Shown one piece after another: positions 7,581 to 16,158 of a DNA stretch of 64,000 nucleotides; the first letter of the stretch is position 1; the number at the start of each line of letters is the position of its first letter. The DNA comes from Anaerolineaceae bacterium (lineage in GTDB: Bacteria; Chloroflexota; Anaerolineae; Anaerolineales; Anaerolineaceae). The position numbers and the translations under genes are program-made. Below the pieces are notes generated by a model, which was not told where the DNA came from, searched no databases, and saw only the letters and a list, made by a program, of their open reading frames with translations. Location: the NCBI GenBank assembly GCA_002702705.1, contig PABH01000053.1, positions 186,001-250,000 on the forward strand. Reading direction: 5' to 3'.

Positions 7581-9317
7581 CTAATCCAAATCCATACTCC
7601 AAATCTTATTTTTTTGTTCTTTATTCATATCGAAACCTAACGTACCTCCGGGATTGAGGATGTTATTTGGGTCTAAGTAAGTTTTCACATGGTGCATCAA
7701 ATCGAACTGAAATTGACCAATATTTTCTTCTAACCAAGGTGATGTTTGCTTACCAACACCGTGATGATGGCTTATGGCCGCCCCACTCTTTTGTATATGT
7801 TCTAAAATTCCATATTGCAAATCAAGATATTCTTTGATCGAATTCATTTTCTTAATAAAAATAAAATACAAATTCCCGCCTTGTTCATAGGAGTGAGATA
7901 AATGGGTCATACAAATTGTGTCTGTATGAGATTTTACAAAATCTCTAACATAAGCGTGAACTTTGGGCATTTGTTCCCAAGTCACTGCACATTCTAACGT
8001 GTCAATCACAATACCATAATCAACCAGATCTTCTCGAAGGTATGGGTCTCTAAATCGATCTTTTTCCCAACGTTGGGCCACGTTAAATAAACTAAGGTCA
8101 AACGATTTGTATTTCCGGCAAATCTTCCTTATTTGTCGATTTACCATTTTCGTATATGGTGCACTGCCGTCTGTTGTTCCCAATAATAAACATTTTTTAT
8201 TTCTTGCAAAACCAAGCGATTGCAAAAGTTTATCTGCAGGACTTCCATCAACACCATATAATTTCATAGCCACATCCGTTTCTTCAGCATCGGAAAGCCG
8301 AAAGACCGAAGGTTTTCCAATCTCTCCCTGCATAACTTCACGACAGGCCATTAATGCGTCTTCCCAATTTCGGAACATATAACTATAATATCTGCGGTTT
8401 TGAGGTAAATAACGGAAAATTTTTAAAGTGACCTCAGTTAAAACACCGTAACTACCTTCTGAGCCAATCATTAATGCGTCTACACCGGGGCCTGTTGCTT
8501 TTCGTGGGAAGGGATTGGATTTAAATACACCTCTTGGGGTAATATATTCTTGTGCCAATACCATATCTTCAATTTTTCCGTAATAGGTAGAATTTTGCCC
8601 AGCACCGCGTGTTACCACCCACCCACCAACGCTCGAAAATTCAAAAGACTGGGGAAAATGACCACACGTATAATTATCTGACTTACCGAACTTTATTTTT
8701 GCATTATTTAATCCATCTTCCAATGCTGGACCTGAAATCCCCGCCTGCACAGTGACTGTTTGATTTATTTCATTTATATGTAAAATTTTGTTAAAGCGTT
8801 TACTTAAATCTAAACATACGCCCCCCTTAACAGCTTCAATACCGCGTGTAACAGTCGATCCACCGCCAAATATGTAAACGGGTAACTTGTGATCATCACA
8901 ATAGGAAACAATGGATTGGATATGTTCTTTCTTTTCCGGCCATAAAACAACATCGGGTAAATTTTCCACGATTTTTTTTCTTAATCGCAATTGGTCTATC
9001 ATGCCTTTTCCATAAGAAGCTTTTACTCGGGTAAATGTATCTGTTATTACATTTTCTTTACCAAGCAAATTAACAAAAAAGGAAAAGTGTTCATTTTTTA
9101 TCTGTGTTGGAATCTCCAACTCGAATTTTTCCAAACCTAAATCAATTGGTTTTCCAAAATCAGTGTCTACCATGTGAAATGCTTCGCGCATTAATTCAAA
9201 CAAACGCTGATTCGGATGCTTAAATGAGGAAAGATCTCCCCACTTAAACAATGCACGATAAGATTGGAGTGGTGCGGTTTCTTCATACCAATTGGGAACG
9301 AAACGTTTGGAATTCAT
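7581..9317 (-). CDS. FAD-binding oxidase of the alkyldihydroxyacetonephosphate synthase type
   Basis: The 578 residues form a VAO/PCMH-fold flavoprotein. The FAD domain contains VYIFGGGSTVTRG and GHFPQSFEFSSVGGWVVTRG, followed by YGKIEDMVLAQEYITPRG. The latter two closely resemble alkyl-DHAP synthase (AGPS). The C-terminal cap ends with AISHHHGVGKQTSPWL, matching the histidine motif of the AGPS active site. True AGPS makes the ether bond of ether lipids; bacterial relatives such as E. coli YgcU have uncertain substrates, so I call the type and not the reaction. No signal peptide. Its promoter carries an operator nearly identical to one before the FadR-like gene at 24984, which links it to the FGGY kinase there. 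Confidence 0.82.
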   Translation of the reverse strand: MNSKRFVPNWYEETAPLQSYRALFKWGDLSSFKHPNQRLFELMREAFHMVDTDFGKPIDLGLEKFELEIPTQIKNEHFSFFVNLLGKENVITDTFTRVKASYGKGMIDQLRLRKKIVENLPDVVLWPEKKEHIQSIVSYCDDHKLPVYIFGGGSTVTRGIEAVKGGVCLDLSKRFNKILHINEINQTVTVQAGISGPALEDGLNNAKIKFGKSDNYTCGHFPQSFEFSSVGGWVVTRGAGQNSTYYGKIEDMVLAQEYITPRGVFKSNPFPRKATGPGVDALMIGSEGSYGVLTEVTLKIFRYLPQNRRYYSYMFRNWEDALMACREVMQGEIGKPSVFRLSDAEETDVAMKLYGVDGSPADKLLQSLGFARNKKCLLLGTTDGSAPYTKMVNRQIRKICRKYKSFDLSLFNVAQRWEKDRFRDPYLREDLVDYGIVIDTLECAVTWEQMPKVHAYVRDFVKSHTDTICMTHLSHSYEQGGNLYFIFIKKMNSIKEYLDLQYGILEHIQKSGAAISHHHGVGKQTSPWLEENIGQFQFDLMHHVKTYLDPNNILNPGGTLGFDMNKEQKNKIWSMDLD

Positions 9318-9350
9318 GAAAAATATTCTCCTAAATTAGGTAATAAATTT

Positions 9351-9403
9351 AACTGGTTAGTGGTCTTACCAGTTAGTATAGCAATATTTATAATAAAAAA
9401 CAA
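9351..9403 (-). promoter_or_regulatory. Promoter and FadR/GntR-type operator of the FAD oxidase gene
   Basis: On the minus strand a sigma-70 promoter TTGTTT-17 bases-TATACT (9375-9403) is followed at once by a 24-bp near-palindrome (9351-9374). Its arms AACTGGTTAG and CTTACCAGTT match at 9 of 10 pairs. It includes TGGTAAGACCA, which fits the TGGT-N3-ACCA form bound by FadR-type regulators. The operator covers the predicted transcription start, 34 bases before the ATG, as expected for repression. The same element occurs at 24949-24964. Confidence 0.65.
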
Positions 9404-9426
9404 TCAGAAAATTCTGATTGTTTTTT
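9395..9426 (-). terminator. Intrinsic terminator of the rhodanese gene
   Basis: CAATCAGA and TCTGATTG form a tight hairpin flanked by A and T runs, placed just downstream of the rhodanese stop on the minus strand. Its end overlaps the -35 box of the next gene's promoter. Confidence 0.8.
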
Positions 9427-9456
9427 ATATTTAAATTAATTTGACAAATCGGTTTT

Positions 9457-9870
9457 TTAAGGTCCCGTTACAACCTCATAACCTTGATTAGCCCATTCAT
9501 TCATCCCTCCCCCCATACTCGTAACATCAGAAAAACCAGCATCTAATAAAATATCGCGCCCAGTTGCACTGCGGTTACCAGATCGACATACTACAACGAT
9601 GGTTTCATCTTGCGGAATTTCACTAACCCGATTCTCCAATTCTCCTAATGGAATCAATGTTGCATCAGGAATATGTCCAGCTTCCCATTCTTCCGGTTGA
9701 CGAACATCTAATATAAAAGCACCTTGTTCACGTAAAGAATAAGCTTCCTCAACGTCAACTTCTAACGCCAATCCAGTTGTTGTGGCGGGTGAACATGCAG
9801 CTAAAAACATGGCCATCATCATGAATAATGTGAATAACCAATAAAATTTTTTCGGTTTAATCGATTTCAT
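9457..9870 (-). CDS. Rhodanese-domain lipoprotein
   Basis: A 137-residue exported protein. Residues 1-26 are a lipoprotein signal with lipobox LAAC (lipidation cysteine about 26), so it should be tethered outside the cytoplasmic membrane. The rest is one rhodanese domain (ILDVRQPEEWEAGHIPDA) with the active-site loop VVCRSGNRS, catalytic cysteine about 95. Such domains handle sulfane sulfur or serve as persulfide carriers; the physiological donor is unknown. The ATG at 9870 is preceded by AGGAGT. It lies 72 bases downstream of a small unknown gene on the same strand and has its own terminator. Confidence 0.9.
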   Translation of the reverse strand: MKSIKPKKFYWLFTLFMMMAMFLAACSPATTTGLALEVDVEEAYSLREQGAFILDVRQPEEWEAGHIPDATLIPLGELENRVSEIPQDETIVVVCRSGNRSATGRDILLDAGFSDVTSMGGGMNEWANQGYEVVTGP

Positions 9871-9942
9871 ACAATACTCCTGTACAGTATTTTTTTCTAT
9901 TTTAACTAATCTTTTATAAAAAAAGAGAAAATAATATAACCT

Positions 9943-10341
9943 TTAAATTTTTTCAATGACGACTCTATTAGGGGTTACTTCAATTGCCCAGGTGCCATTA
10001 TTCGCAAAATTATACACGGCTAACAAATGGTCATTTTCCCGTTTCATCGTCTCTAACTTAATCCCTTTTTTGAATTTAAAGGTTACAATTTCATCGTCCC
10101 ATTCCCCTTGTTCGGTTTCATCATATCCCTCCGGCGGGGTTCGGGTAGAAACAATTTCAGTTTCATTCAATATCAATCTTAACATTGCTTCTGGAATATC
10201 AACGGATAACATCAAACTTGCGGCTGCTTGTGTTTCCAACTCCATAATTTGTTCTTCTTTTGTCTGTTCCCACTGAACGGGCGACCAAATCCCTGGCAAA
10301 TCATCTACATGAAAGGTTAATGGATCAATAATTCCTGGCAT
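9943..10341 (-). CDS. Hypothetical protein, 132 residues
   Basis: Not recognised. It is an acidic soluble protein with no signal peptide or membrane helix. Predicted character: an N-terminal segment with WSPVQWEQTKEEQIMELE followed by a helix rich in A, L and M (QAAASLMLSVDIPEAMLRLI), then a beta-rich C-terminal half (EIVTFKFKKGIKLE, GTWAIEVTPNRVVIEK). GGAGG precedes the ATG at good spacing, and the codon use resembles that of its neighbours, so it is likely a real gene. It is divergent from the DMT permease with only 51 bases between the starts. Confidence 0.7.
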   Translation of the reverse strand: MPGIIDPLTFHVDDLPGIWSPVQWEQTKEEQIMELETQAAASLMLSVDIPEAMLRLILNETEIVSTRTPPEGYDETEQGEWDDEIVTFKFKKGIKLETMKRENDHLLAVYNFANNGTWAIEVTPNRVVIEKI

Positions 10342-10392
10342 TTATTCCTCCATGAAACAAAATTGTATTTTTAAAATTATAATAGGAAAATT

Positions 10393-11271
10393 TTGAGGTA
10401 TTCATTGATTGGATTAATTAGCGCTCTTTTTGCAGCAATATTATGGGCTTTAGCATCAATATTATATAAAAACTCTGGAGAAGTTGAGCACCCGATAAAG
10501 TTGAATTTTCTTAAAGGAATTATCGCCTTATTTTTATTAACAGTTACTGCATTAATCAACAAAACCGATTTTTTAATATTAAGAAATGATTTTTTATTAT
10601 TGGCATTAAGTGGACTTATCGGAATTGGAATCGGAGATACAGCCTATTTTTACGCATTAAAATTGATTGGTGCCCAACAAACACTTTTAATTGCAACTTT
10701 AGCTCCTGGGGTGACAATCATATTAGGTGGAATTTTTTTAAATGAAATACTGACAATCCAAACATTCTTTTCATTATTAATTTCCATAGTCGGCATCATC
10801 TTAGTCATTACTGCTGGCGAAAATAACAAAAATCTTCACTCAATTCGTGGTTACATCTGGTCATTATTAGCCATGTCGTCTCAAGCAATTGGTATTTTAT
10901 TATCCAGGCTTACCATGCGGACATCCGCAATTCCTGCATTAAGCAGTGCAATGGTCAGGTTATTTTTTGGAGTAATTTTCCTTTTTATATTAATTCTTAT
11001 CCAAAAAAGAAATATTTTCAAATATAAATTCGAGTCAAAGAACTTGTTTTTAACTTTTTTAATAGCTGTATTTTTCGGTACGTTTATTACAATGTGGTTA
11101 CAACAAAACGCATTAAAATTTCTTGAAGCAGGAATTGCCCAAACGTTGTTATCAACAAGCCCAATATTTATTGCAATTTTTCATATTATCTCCGGAAAAA
11201 AAGTAAAGCCCCAAACTATCTTGGGAATTCTCCTTTCTCTGATTGGGGTTTTTGTGTTATTTTTATTATGA
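10393..11271 (+). CDS. EamA/DMT-family permease
   Basis: A 292-residue integral membrane protein with ten hydrophobic helices in two similar halves, the pattern of the drug/metabolite transporter (EamA) family. Typical features include the start SLIGLISALFAAILWALASI and the repeated proline/glycine-rich turns such as GLIGIGIGDTAYFYALKLIG and ISTS/LLSTSPIFIAIF at the second-half loop. The substrate is unknown. The start is TTG 10393 after a weak AGGA; the stop overlaps the next gene's ATG in an ATGA, so the two are translationally coupled. Confidence 0.85.
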   Translation: MRYSLIGLISALFAAILWALASILYKNSGEVEHPIKLNFLKGIIALFLLTVTALINKTDFLILRNDFLLLALSGLIGIGIGDTAYFYALKLIGAQQTLLIATLAPGVTIILGGIFLNEILTIQTFFSLLISIVGIILVITAGENNKNLHSIRGYIWSLLAMSSQAIGILLSRLTMRTSAIPALSSAMVRLFFGVIFLFILILIQKRNIFKYKFESKNLFLTFLIAVFFGTFITMWLQQNALKFLEAGIAQTLLSTSPIFIAIFHIISGKKVKPQTILGILLSLIGVFVLFLL

Positions 11272-12140
11272 TGAATATTAATTTTTCAGTTGTCACCAAT
11301 CCAAATCAGACCAATATGTTTGATCACCTTCAATTAACAGTGCCAGGTGATTTATCAAACGAAGAAATCAAAGAAGTAATATACTTCGTAAAAAAGTACA
11401 TGCAACAAAAATTTGGGGTCACAATACAGGAAAATCCTAAGCAAACACCTGCGGTTCAAAGAACAAAACAAATAACAATACATCATTTTTATAATTATTT
11501 ATCACTCGTAAAGATCAGGAAAGGAGTTCGGGACCTTGAATTCAATTTTGATCTAAGTGAATTGAAGGGGCAGATACTTCTTTTTTTTCAAAATGAAGAT
11601 GAAGAGCTGTATTACATAAAATGGACCAGGGAAAGTTTCTTAAAACTACCTGAAAATTATTTATTACAACTGAAAGATAATGAGCTTCCCTGGAGTGGAA
11701 CGTTTATTGAAAGTAGCAATCTATTGCCAATTGAACTCACCTATCCGATCGAATCGTTAGACCTGATTTTAGTGGATAAATATCTACCCACATTATCTGA
11801 GTCGGCACGCACCTTTTGGGAAAACCAACTTCTTCCATTGATAAAAAAACACCAAAATGTTTTATTAGCTTGGGAAAATCATTTTTCATGTATTAATTCT
11901 CCCCAGCGGCTCTCTTACCGGATGGAAAACTCTGAAGAAAAAGAAATTGAATACTCAATCACCTGCACTCTATCTCCAGCGGGTTTTGATTCCATTTTTG
12001 GTTTATGGGTGCTTTTATGCGAAAAAAATGAGGAAATCATCATTCCGCTCTCTCAAATTATGAATTTTGAAAACCCCACTCTTGATCAAGTATTATCATT
12101 CTATAAAGATTGGATGCAAATCTTCTGCCCTGAAACATAA
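11268..12140 (+). CDS. Hypothetical protein, 290 residues
   Basis: Not recognised. A soluble, slightly acidic protein with no signal peptide, membrane segment or clear motif. Residues 85-150 look beta-rich (VRDLEFNFDLSELKGQILLF), and the second half is mixed with several aromatic residues (SARTFWENQL, VLLAWENHFSC, LVGFYKDWMQ-like end). It overlaps the DMT permease stop by 4 bases (start ATG 11268 or the adjacent ATG 11271). A strong terminator follows, so it is the last gene of a two-gene operon. A role linked to the permease is possible but unsupported. Confidence 0.7.
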   Translation: MMNINFSVVTNPNQTNMFDHLQLTVPGDLSNEEIKEVIYFVKKYMQQKFGVTIQENPKQTPAVQRTKQITIHHFYNYLSLVKIRKGVRDLEFNFDLSELKGQILLFFQNEDEELYYIKWTRESFLKLPENYLLQLKDNELPWSGTFIESSNLLPIELTYPIESLDLILVDKYLPTLSESARTFWENQLLPLIKKHQNVLLAWENHFSCINSPQRLSYRMENSEEKEIEYSITCTLSPAGFDSIFGLWVLLCEKNEEIIIPLSQIMNFENPTLDQVLSFYKDWMQIFCPET

Positions 12141-12169
12141 AAAGACCGGCTTTCGCCGGTCCTTTTTTT
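12139..12169. terminator. Bidirectional intrinsic terminator
   Basis: GACCGGC and GCCGGTC pair around TTTC, flanked by A residues on the left and a long T run on the right. It can stop transcription from both convergent genes. Confidence 0.9.
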
Positions 12170-12177
12170 ATAATGTT

Positions 12178-13389
12178 TTATTTATCCAAACGAGGTGCCA
12201 ACCAGAAGATATTTGATGTAGTTTCACTTCGATTACTGATTCCTAAGATTAGCTGAACTTTTTTACCATTATAGGCTGACAGGTCTACATCAATCGATGT
12301 TATCTTTTTATCGTAACTCTCAGTCCATTTACCCAAGTTCTTAATACTTCCATCCACTTTGATATCCAAGCTGATTACAGCATCGCAGGATGAATTACCA
12401 TTCACACAACCAATTATTGAAATGAAATGCTCTCCATTAATTTCAACCTCTGGATAAAATCCCTGTATCCAGCTATCTTTTTTACCATCAAGGTGCATAA
12501 TAATTGATCGTTCGTCATCTTGATAATCATTTTCAAATTTTGGGCTCATATCCACTGCGACCCAAGAATTAGAATTAAATTTATCTGAGTCACATGGATA
12601 AGCGATTTTATCAAAACTACCGTCCCATGTTGCGGAACATATTTTTGCAGTAAAATCATAATCATATTTGACAGTGGGTACGTCATCGGTTTTGTAATCA
12701 TCGACAACCACACTAACCCAGAAGGATTGATCCGCATTACTTCCTACGCCAAACAGTTTTCCGGAGTCAGATCGCAACATCCAATACCCTTTGTAACTTC
12801 CAGCTTTTTCTGGTGCTGTAAATTCAATCGACAAATCCACTGTCTCACCTGGGTTAACCGCTTTCGAAATATCAATAGCAGCTGGAGCACCCATAGCATT
12901 TCCACTTACAAATACCAAATCATATGATGTAGTCCAAACCGTTGAACCTGAATTTTTAAGCCGCCAAGTTTTCGTGAATTTGCTGCCACTCTCGACAATG
13001 GTTCCATCGGGAATAGTAACATCTTTTTCGAAATTAACTTTGTCATAAGATGATGGGGTTGGGGTCTTCGTTGGTAAAGCTTGAGTTGGAACCGGTGTAT
13101 TGGTTACTGCAACAGAAGTCCGGGTAGGTTCTTCTACTACCGCGGTTGGTAAAATCGCTGTTTCTGTTGAATTCGGTGATGCATCGGTAGGTAAAGGAGC
13201 AATCTGTGTAGCTTCAGCCACCAAGGTAGAAAAAGCTTGTTCCGTCATCATTGCCTGTACTGTTTGCATTGCAATGGTACTAATCGTGTTTGGATCAGAA
13301 ATATCCGGGGTCTGGGCTTGCCAGGAACATGCAGCCAGGATTAGGATAATAATTAATGATACTGGAAAGATAAAAATTTTTTTATTCAT
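12178..13389 (-). CDS. Lipoprotein with NBR1-type Ig-like domain
   Basis: A 403-residue surface lipoprotein. Signal peptide with lipobox LAAC (cysteine about 21), then a Thr/Pro-rich linker (residues about 60-112, including PVPTQALPTKTPTPSS) typical of Anaerolineae exported proteins. Residues about 115-230 form an NBR1-like Ig domain: TIPDGTIVESGSKFTKTWRL, GSTVWTT, and a GYWMLRSDSGKLFG strand. The last 150 residues are beta-rich with paired cysteines (KICSAT, YPCDSD, IGCVNGNSSC) that could form disulfides. Function is probably binding or adhesion; the ligand is unknown. AGAGG precedes the ATG at 13389. Confidence 0.85.
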   Translation of the reverse strand: MNKKIFIFPVSLIIILILAACSWQAQTPDISDPNTISTIAMQTVQAMMTEQAFSTLVAEATQIAPLPTDASPNSTETAILPTAVVEEPTRTSVAVTNTPVPTQALPTKTPTPSSYDKVNFEKDVTIPDGTIVESGSKFTKTWRLKNSGSTVWTTSYDLVFVSGNAMGAPAAIDISKAVNPGETVDLSIEFTAPEKAGSYKGYWMLRSDSGKLFGVGSNADQSFWVSVVVDDYKTDDVPTVKYDYDFTAKICSATWDGSFDKIAYPCDSDKFNSNSWVAVDMSPKFENDYQDDERSIIMHLDGKKDSWIQGFYPEVEINGEHFISIIGCVNGNSSCDAVISLDIKVDGSIKNLGKWTESYDKKITSIDVDLSAYNGKKVQLILGISNRSETTSNIFWLAPRLDK

Positions 13390-13491
13390 GATTAACCTCT
13401 TTTATTTGTATTTCTATATCGCTAAGACGATTTATCGCTGTAAAATGTTCCAATTGATAAGACAGCAAAAAATCGATTAAAATAACCAACA

Positions 13492-14451
13492 ATGAATAAC
13501 AATCAGAACGTAAAATTTTTTATCGGTGATATTCCAATCTATAACCCAGTTATGTTAGCTCCTATGGATGGTTTCACTGATTTACCATTTCGAACCATTG
13601 CAAAATCTTTCGGGGCAGGAATTGTTTTTTCGGAATTTATCAATGGGTTGGATGTATTAAACAACCACCCCCATTTACATCAGTTAACAAAATTTTCAGA
13701 ATCGGAAAGGGTATTTGCATACCAAATCTTTGATGATTCTCCTCAGCGGATTCTGGATACTGCGCTTATCTTACAAGATAAAAAACCCGATTTCATTGAT
13801 ATTAATATGGGTTGTTCAGCAAAAAATGTATCCAGCCGAGGAGCTGGTGCGGGTTTATTAAAAACACCAGAAAAAATAAAAACCATTTTTCAATTATTAA
13901 CAAGCAGTTTGCAGATTCCAATCACAGGAAAAATTCGTTTGGGATGGGATAACGATCACTTAAACTACCTCGAAGTAGCAAAAATCTTGGAAGATAACGG
14001 TGCTGCCATGATTACTGTACATGGACGCACCAAACAACAAGGTTATTCAGGTTTCGCCGATTGGAAAAAAATTACAGAAGTTAAACGGGCTGTTAAAATC
14101 CCTGTGATCGCAAATGGTGATGTCCTAAAAGTTGCTGACATTGAACGAATTATTTCTGAAACAGGCTGTGATGGGGTTATGATTGGTAGAGCTGCTCTAA
14201 AAAACCCTTGGATCTTTTCCTATAAGGACAAAAACCAGATTTCTAAAGAAGAAATCTGGCGTGTATTTAACCTTCACCTACACAGCATGATTGAGTTTTA
14301 TGGAGTGAAAACTGGATTATTATTGTTTCGAAAACATATCCGCAGTTATATCGATGTGACAAATTTGACAAGGGAAGAACGAACCCATTTATTTAATCAA
14401 AAAAAGCCGGACCGCCTCATCTCAAAAGCAGCAGCCTACCTGTTTGAATGA
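13492..14451 (+). CDS. dus: tRNA-dihydrouridine synthase
   Basis: An FMN enzyme that reduces uridines in the D loop of tRNA. The 319 residues start the TIM-barrel with VMLAPMDGFTDLPFRTIA and keep the catalytic-cysteine loop DINMGCSAKNVSSRGAGAGL, cysteine about 108. They also keep the FMN phosphate-binding blocks ITVHGRT, IPVIANGDV and CDGVMIGRAAL. The overall form is closest to the DusB/Dus bacterial group; which positions are modified cannot be told. No strong ribosome site precedes the ATG. It is divergent from the Ig-domain lipoprotein and nearly abuts the convergent AhpD-like gene. Confidence 0.93.
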   Translation: MNNNQNVKFFIGDIPIYNPVMLAPMDGFTDLPFRTIAKSFGAGIVFSEFINGLDVLNNHPHLHQLTKFSESERVFAYQIFDDSPQRILDTALILQDKKPDFIDINMGCSAKNVSSRGAGAGLLKTPEKIKTIFQLLTSSLQIPITGKIRLGWDNDHLNYLEVAKILEDNGAAMITVHGRTKQQGYSGFADWKKITEVKRAVKIPVIANGDVLKVADIERIISETGCDGVMIGRAALKNPWIFSYKDKNQISKEEIWRVFNLHLHSMIEFYGVKTGLLLFRKHIRSYIDVTNLTREERTHLFNQKKPDRLISKAAAYLFE

Positions 14452-14452
14452 T

Positions 14453-14797
14453 TTATTGATTTTCTAGAGCCATATCAAGCGTTTCCACTGCATGACGAAG
14501 ATGAGGTATAACTATACTCCCACCTACAACCAATGCAATATTAAAAATTTCATACAACTCATCTGGGGTTGCTCCTTCAGCCACACATTGCAAAATATGG
14601 TAATCAATACAATCATTACATCTTAAAACCATCGAAGCCACCAACCCCATCATTTCTTTCGTCTTTTGGTCCAAAACACCATTTTCATATGCTTTTGTAT
14701 CCAAATTAAAAAATCTTTTGATACCCAAATGATCAATCTCAAAAATCCGTTCATTCATTTTTTTACGGTAAGTATTAAATTCATCAATTCTTGACAT
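14453..14797 (-). CDS. Carboxymuconolactone decarboxylase/AhpD-like protein
   Basis: A 114-residue, all-helical protein of the CMD/AhpD superfamily. It has the redox motif C60-N-D-C63 followed by H67 (VLRCNDCIDYHILQCVAEGA), as in AhpD-type peroxidase or disulfide reductase members, and the family's GATPDELYEIFNIALVVGG helix. It probably works as a small thiol peroxidase or disulfide reductase, but most members have no known substrate. It is convergent with the dihydrouridine synthase with 1 base between the stops. Confidence 0.87.
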   Translation of the reverse strand: MSRIDEFNTYRKKMNERIFEIDHLGIKRFFNLDTKAYENGVLDQKTKEMMGLVASMVLRCNDCIDYHILQCVAEGATPDELYEIFNIALVVGGSIVIPHLRHAVETLDMALENQ

Positions 14798-14856
14798 AAT
14801 TTTTCATATTCCTTCTCACATGATAAAATTTACAAAACAATTTTTATAGTATATCA

Positions 14857-16158
14857 ATGAGTAAAAATATGACACAAGCAAACTGGACTCCTCCACAAGA
14901 TTTTATTGAAGTTCCCTCCGCTGATGACAAAATCCGTGTTTGGGCACCAATTCCCCAATCGGAACTATCAGAAACAAGCCACACATATAACTGTCCAAAC
15001 TGCGGTGCACCAACAAAGTTTGATATAACAACAAGTGGACTGTCGTGTGTTCACTGTGGATATCAAGTAAAACCTGATTCAAAAAACATTGGAAAAGCTG
15101 CTCAAGAATTAGAGTTTCGAACAGAAACAATTAAAAAAGCCGATATGTCATGGTACGAAAACCGAAATCAGGTCCATTGTGAAAATTGTGGAGCAAACTT
15201 GTTGGTAGAAAAAAATGACGTTTCTGTAAAATGTCTATTTTGCGCTTCAAATAAAGTGATTCTCCAAAAGGCACCTTCACAGGAATTTTACCCTAGCGCA
15301 ATTATTCCTTTTAAGACAAAACCTGCACAAGTTGAAAACTCAATTCTTACTTGGTTGGAAAAAGGTTGGTTTCATCCAAAAGAATTACAACAAAATGCAA
15401 AAATCAACAAATTATCACCAATTTATATTCCAGCATGGACTTTTGATACAGACATCGACGCACAGTGGAAAGCTTTAGTTGGGTATGAAAGACAAAAAAG
15501 ATATTATGATTCCAGTTCAAAAACCTGGAAAACCAAAACCGTAATTGACTGGTGTTGGGAAGATGGACAAGTAAAAGAAACAATCGATGATTTCTTGATC
15601 TCAGGATCGGACAAAATCCAAGATCATTTATTTGTGAATATATCAAATTTTAACCTTTCCGACTTAATGGAATTTTCACCAGATTTTTTAGTCGGTATTA
15701 AAGCCCAGTTATATTCCAAACATTTACCAGAGGCATGGAATGAAGCCAAAGGCAAATTGCGTGAATACATGAAAGATGCTTGTTACCATGATATACCAAC
15801 ATCCCACGTCCGCAATTTTAGTCTTGTCGCAGATTTTCAAAATGAAACCTGGCGCATCATTTTTTTACCAATTTACATCATTACCTATATTTATCAACAA
15901 AACACATATCAAGTGGTTGTTAATGGACAAACCAACCAACTGGCAGGCCAAAAACCTGTTGACTGGAACAAGATTTGGTTGGCTTTCGCTGGGTTGTTCG
16001 CACCGGGTATTTTCGCAGCATTTATTTCATTAATTTTATTGGTTTTAGGAACTCCAGGACTAATCGGATTATTGATTAGTTTTTTCCTATTGGTCATTGG
16101 TGGAATTATTGCTGTATCAATCTATCAGAAAGCAAAAGCATCCGAAAAAGGTTCTTAA
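14857..16158 (+). CDS. Membrane-anchored protein with two zinc ribbons (paralogue 1)
   Basis: Function unknown. The 433 residues begin with two zinc ribbons: CPNC/CVHC (about residues 46-68) and CENC/CLFC (about 107-128). A large soluble domain follows (IIPFKTKPAQVENSIL, YIPAWTFDTDIDAQWKALVG, DFLVGIKAQLY, NETWRIIFLPIYIITYIY). The C terminus has two strong hydrophobic helices (about 375-400 and 403-425). The next gene encodes a clear paralogue, overlapping by one base (TAATG), so both are made together and may form a heteromer. The zinc ribbons face the cytoplasm if the two helices form a hairpin; this is inference. Confidence 0.75.
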   Translation: MSKNMTQANWTPPQDFIEVPSADDKIRVWAPIPQSELSETSHTYNCPNCGAPTKFDITTSGLSCVHCGYQVKPDSKNIGKAAQELEFRTETIKKADMSWYENRNQVHCENCGANLLVEKNDVSVKCLFCASNKVILQKAPSQEFYPSAIIPFKTKPAQVENSILTWLEKGWFHPKELQQNAKINKLSPIYIPAWTFDTDIDAQWKALVGYERQKRYYDSSSKTWKTKTVIDWCWEDGQVKETIDDFLISGSDKIQDHLFVNISNFNLSDLMEFSPDFLVGIKAQLYSKHLPEAWNEAKGKLREYMKDACYHDIPTSHVRNFSLVADFQNETWRIIFLPIYIITYIYQQNTYQVVVNGQTNQLAGQKPVDWNKIWLAFAGLFAPGIFAAFISLILLVLGTPGLIGLLISFFLLVIGGIIAVSIYQKAKASEKGS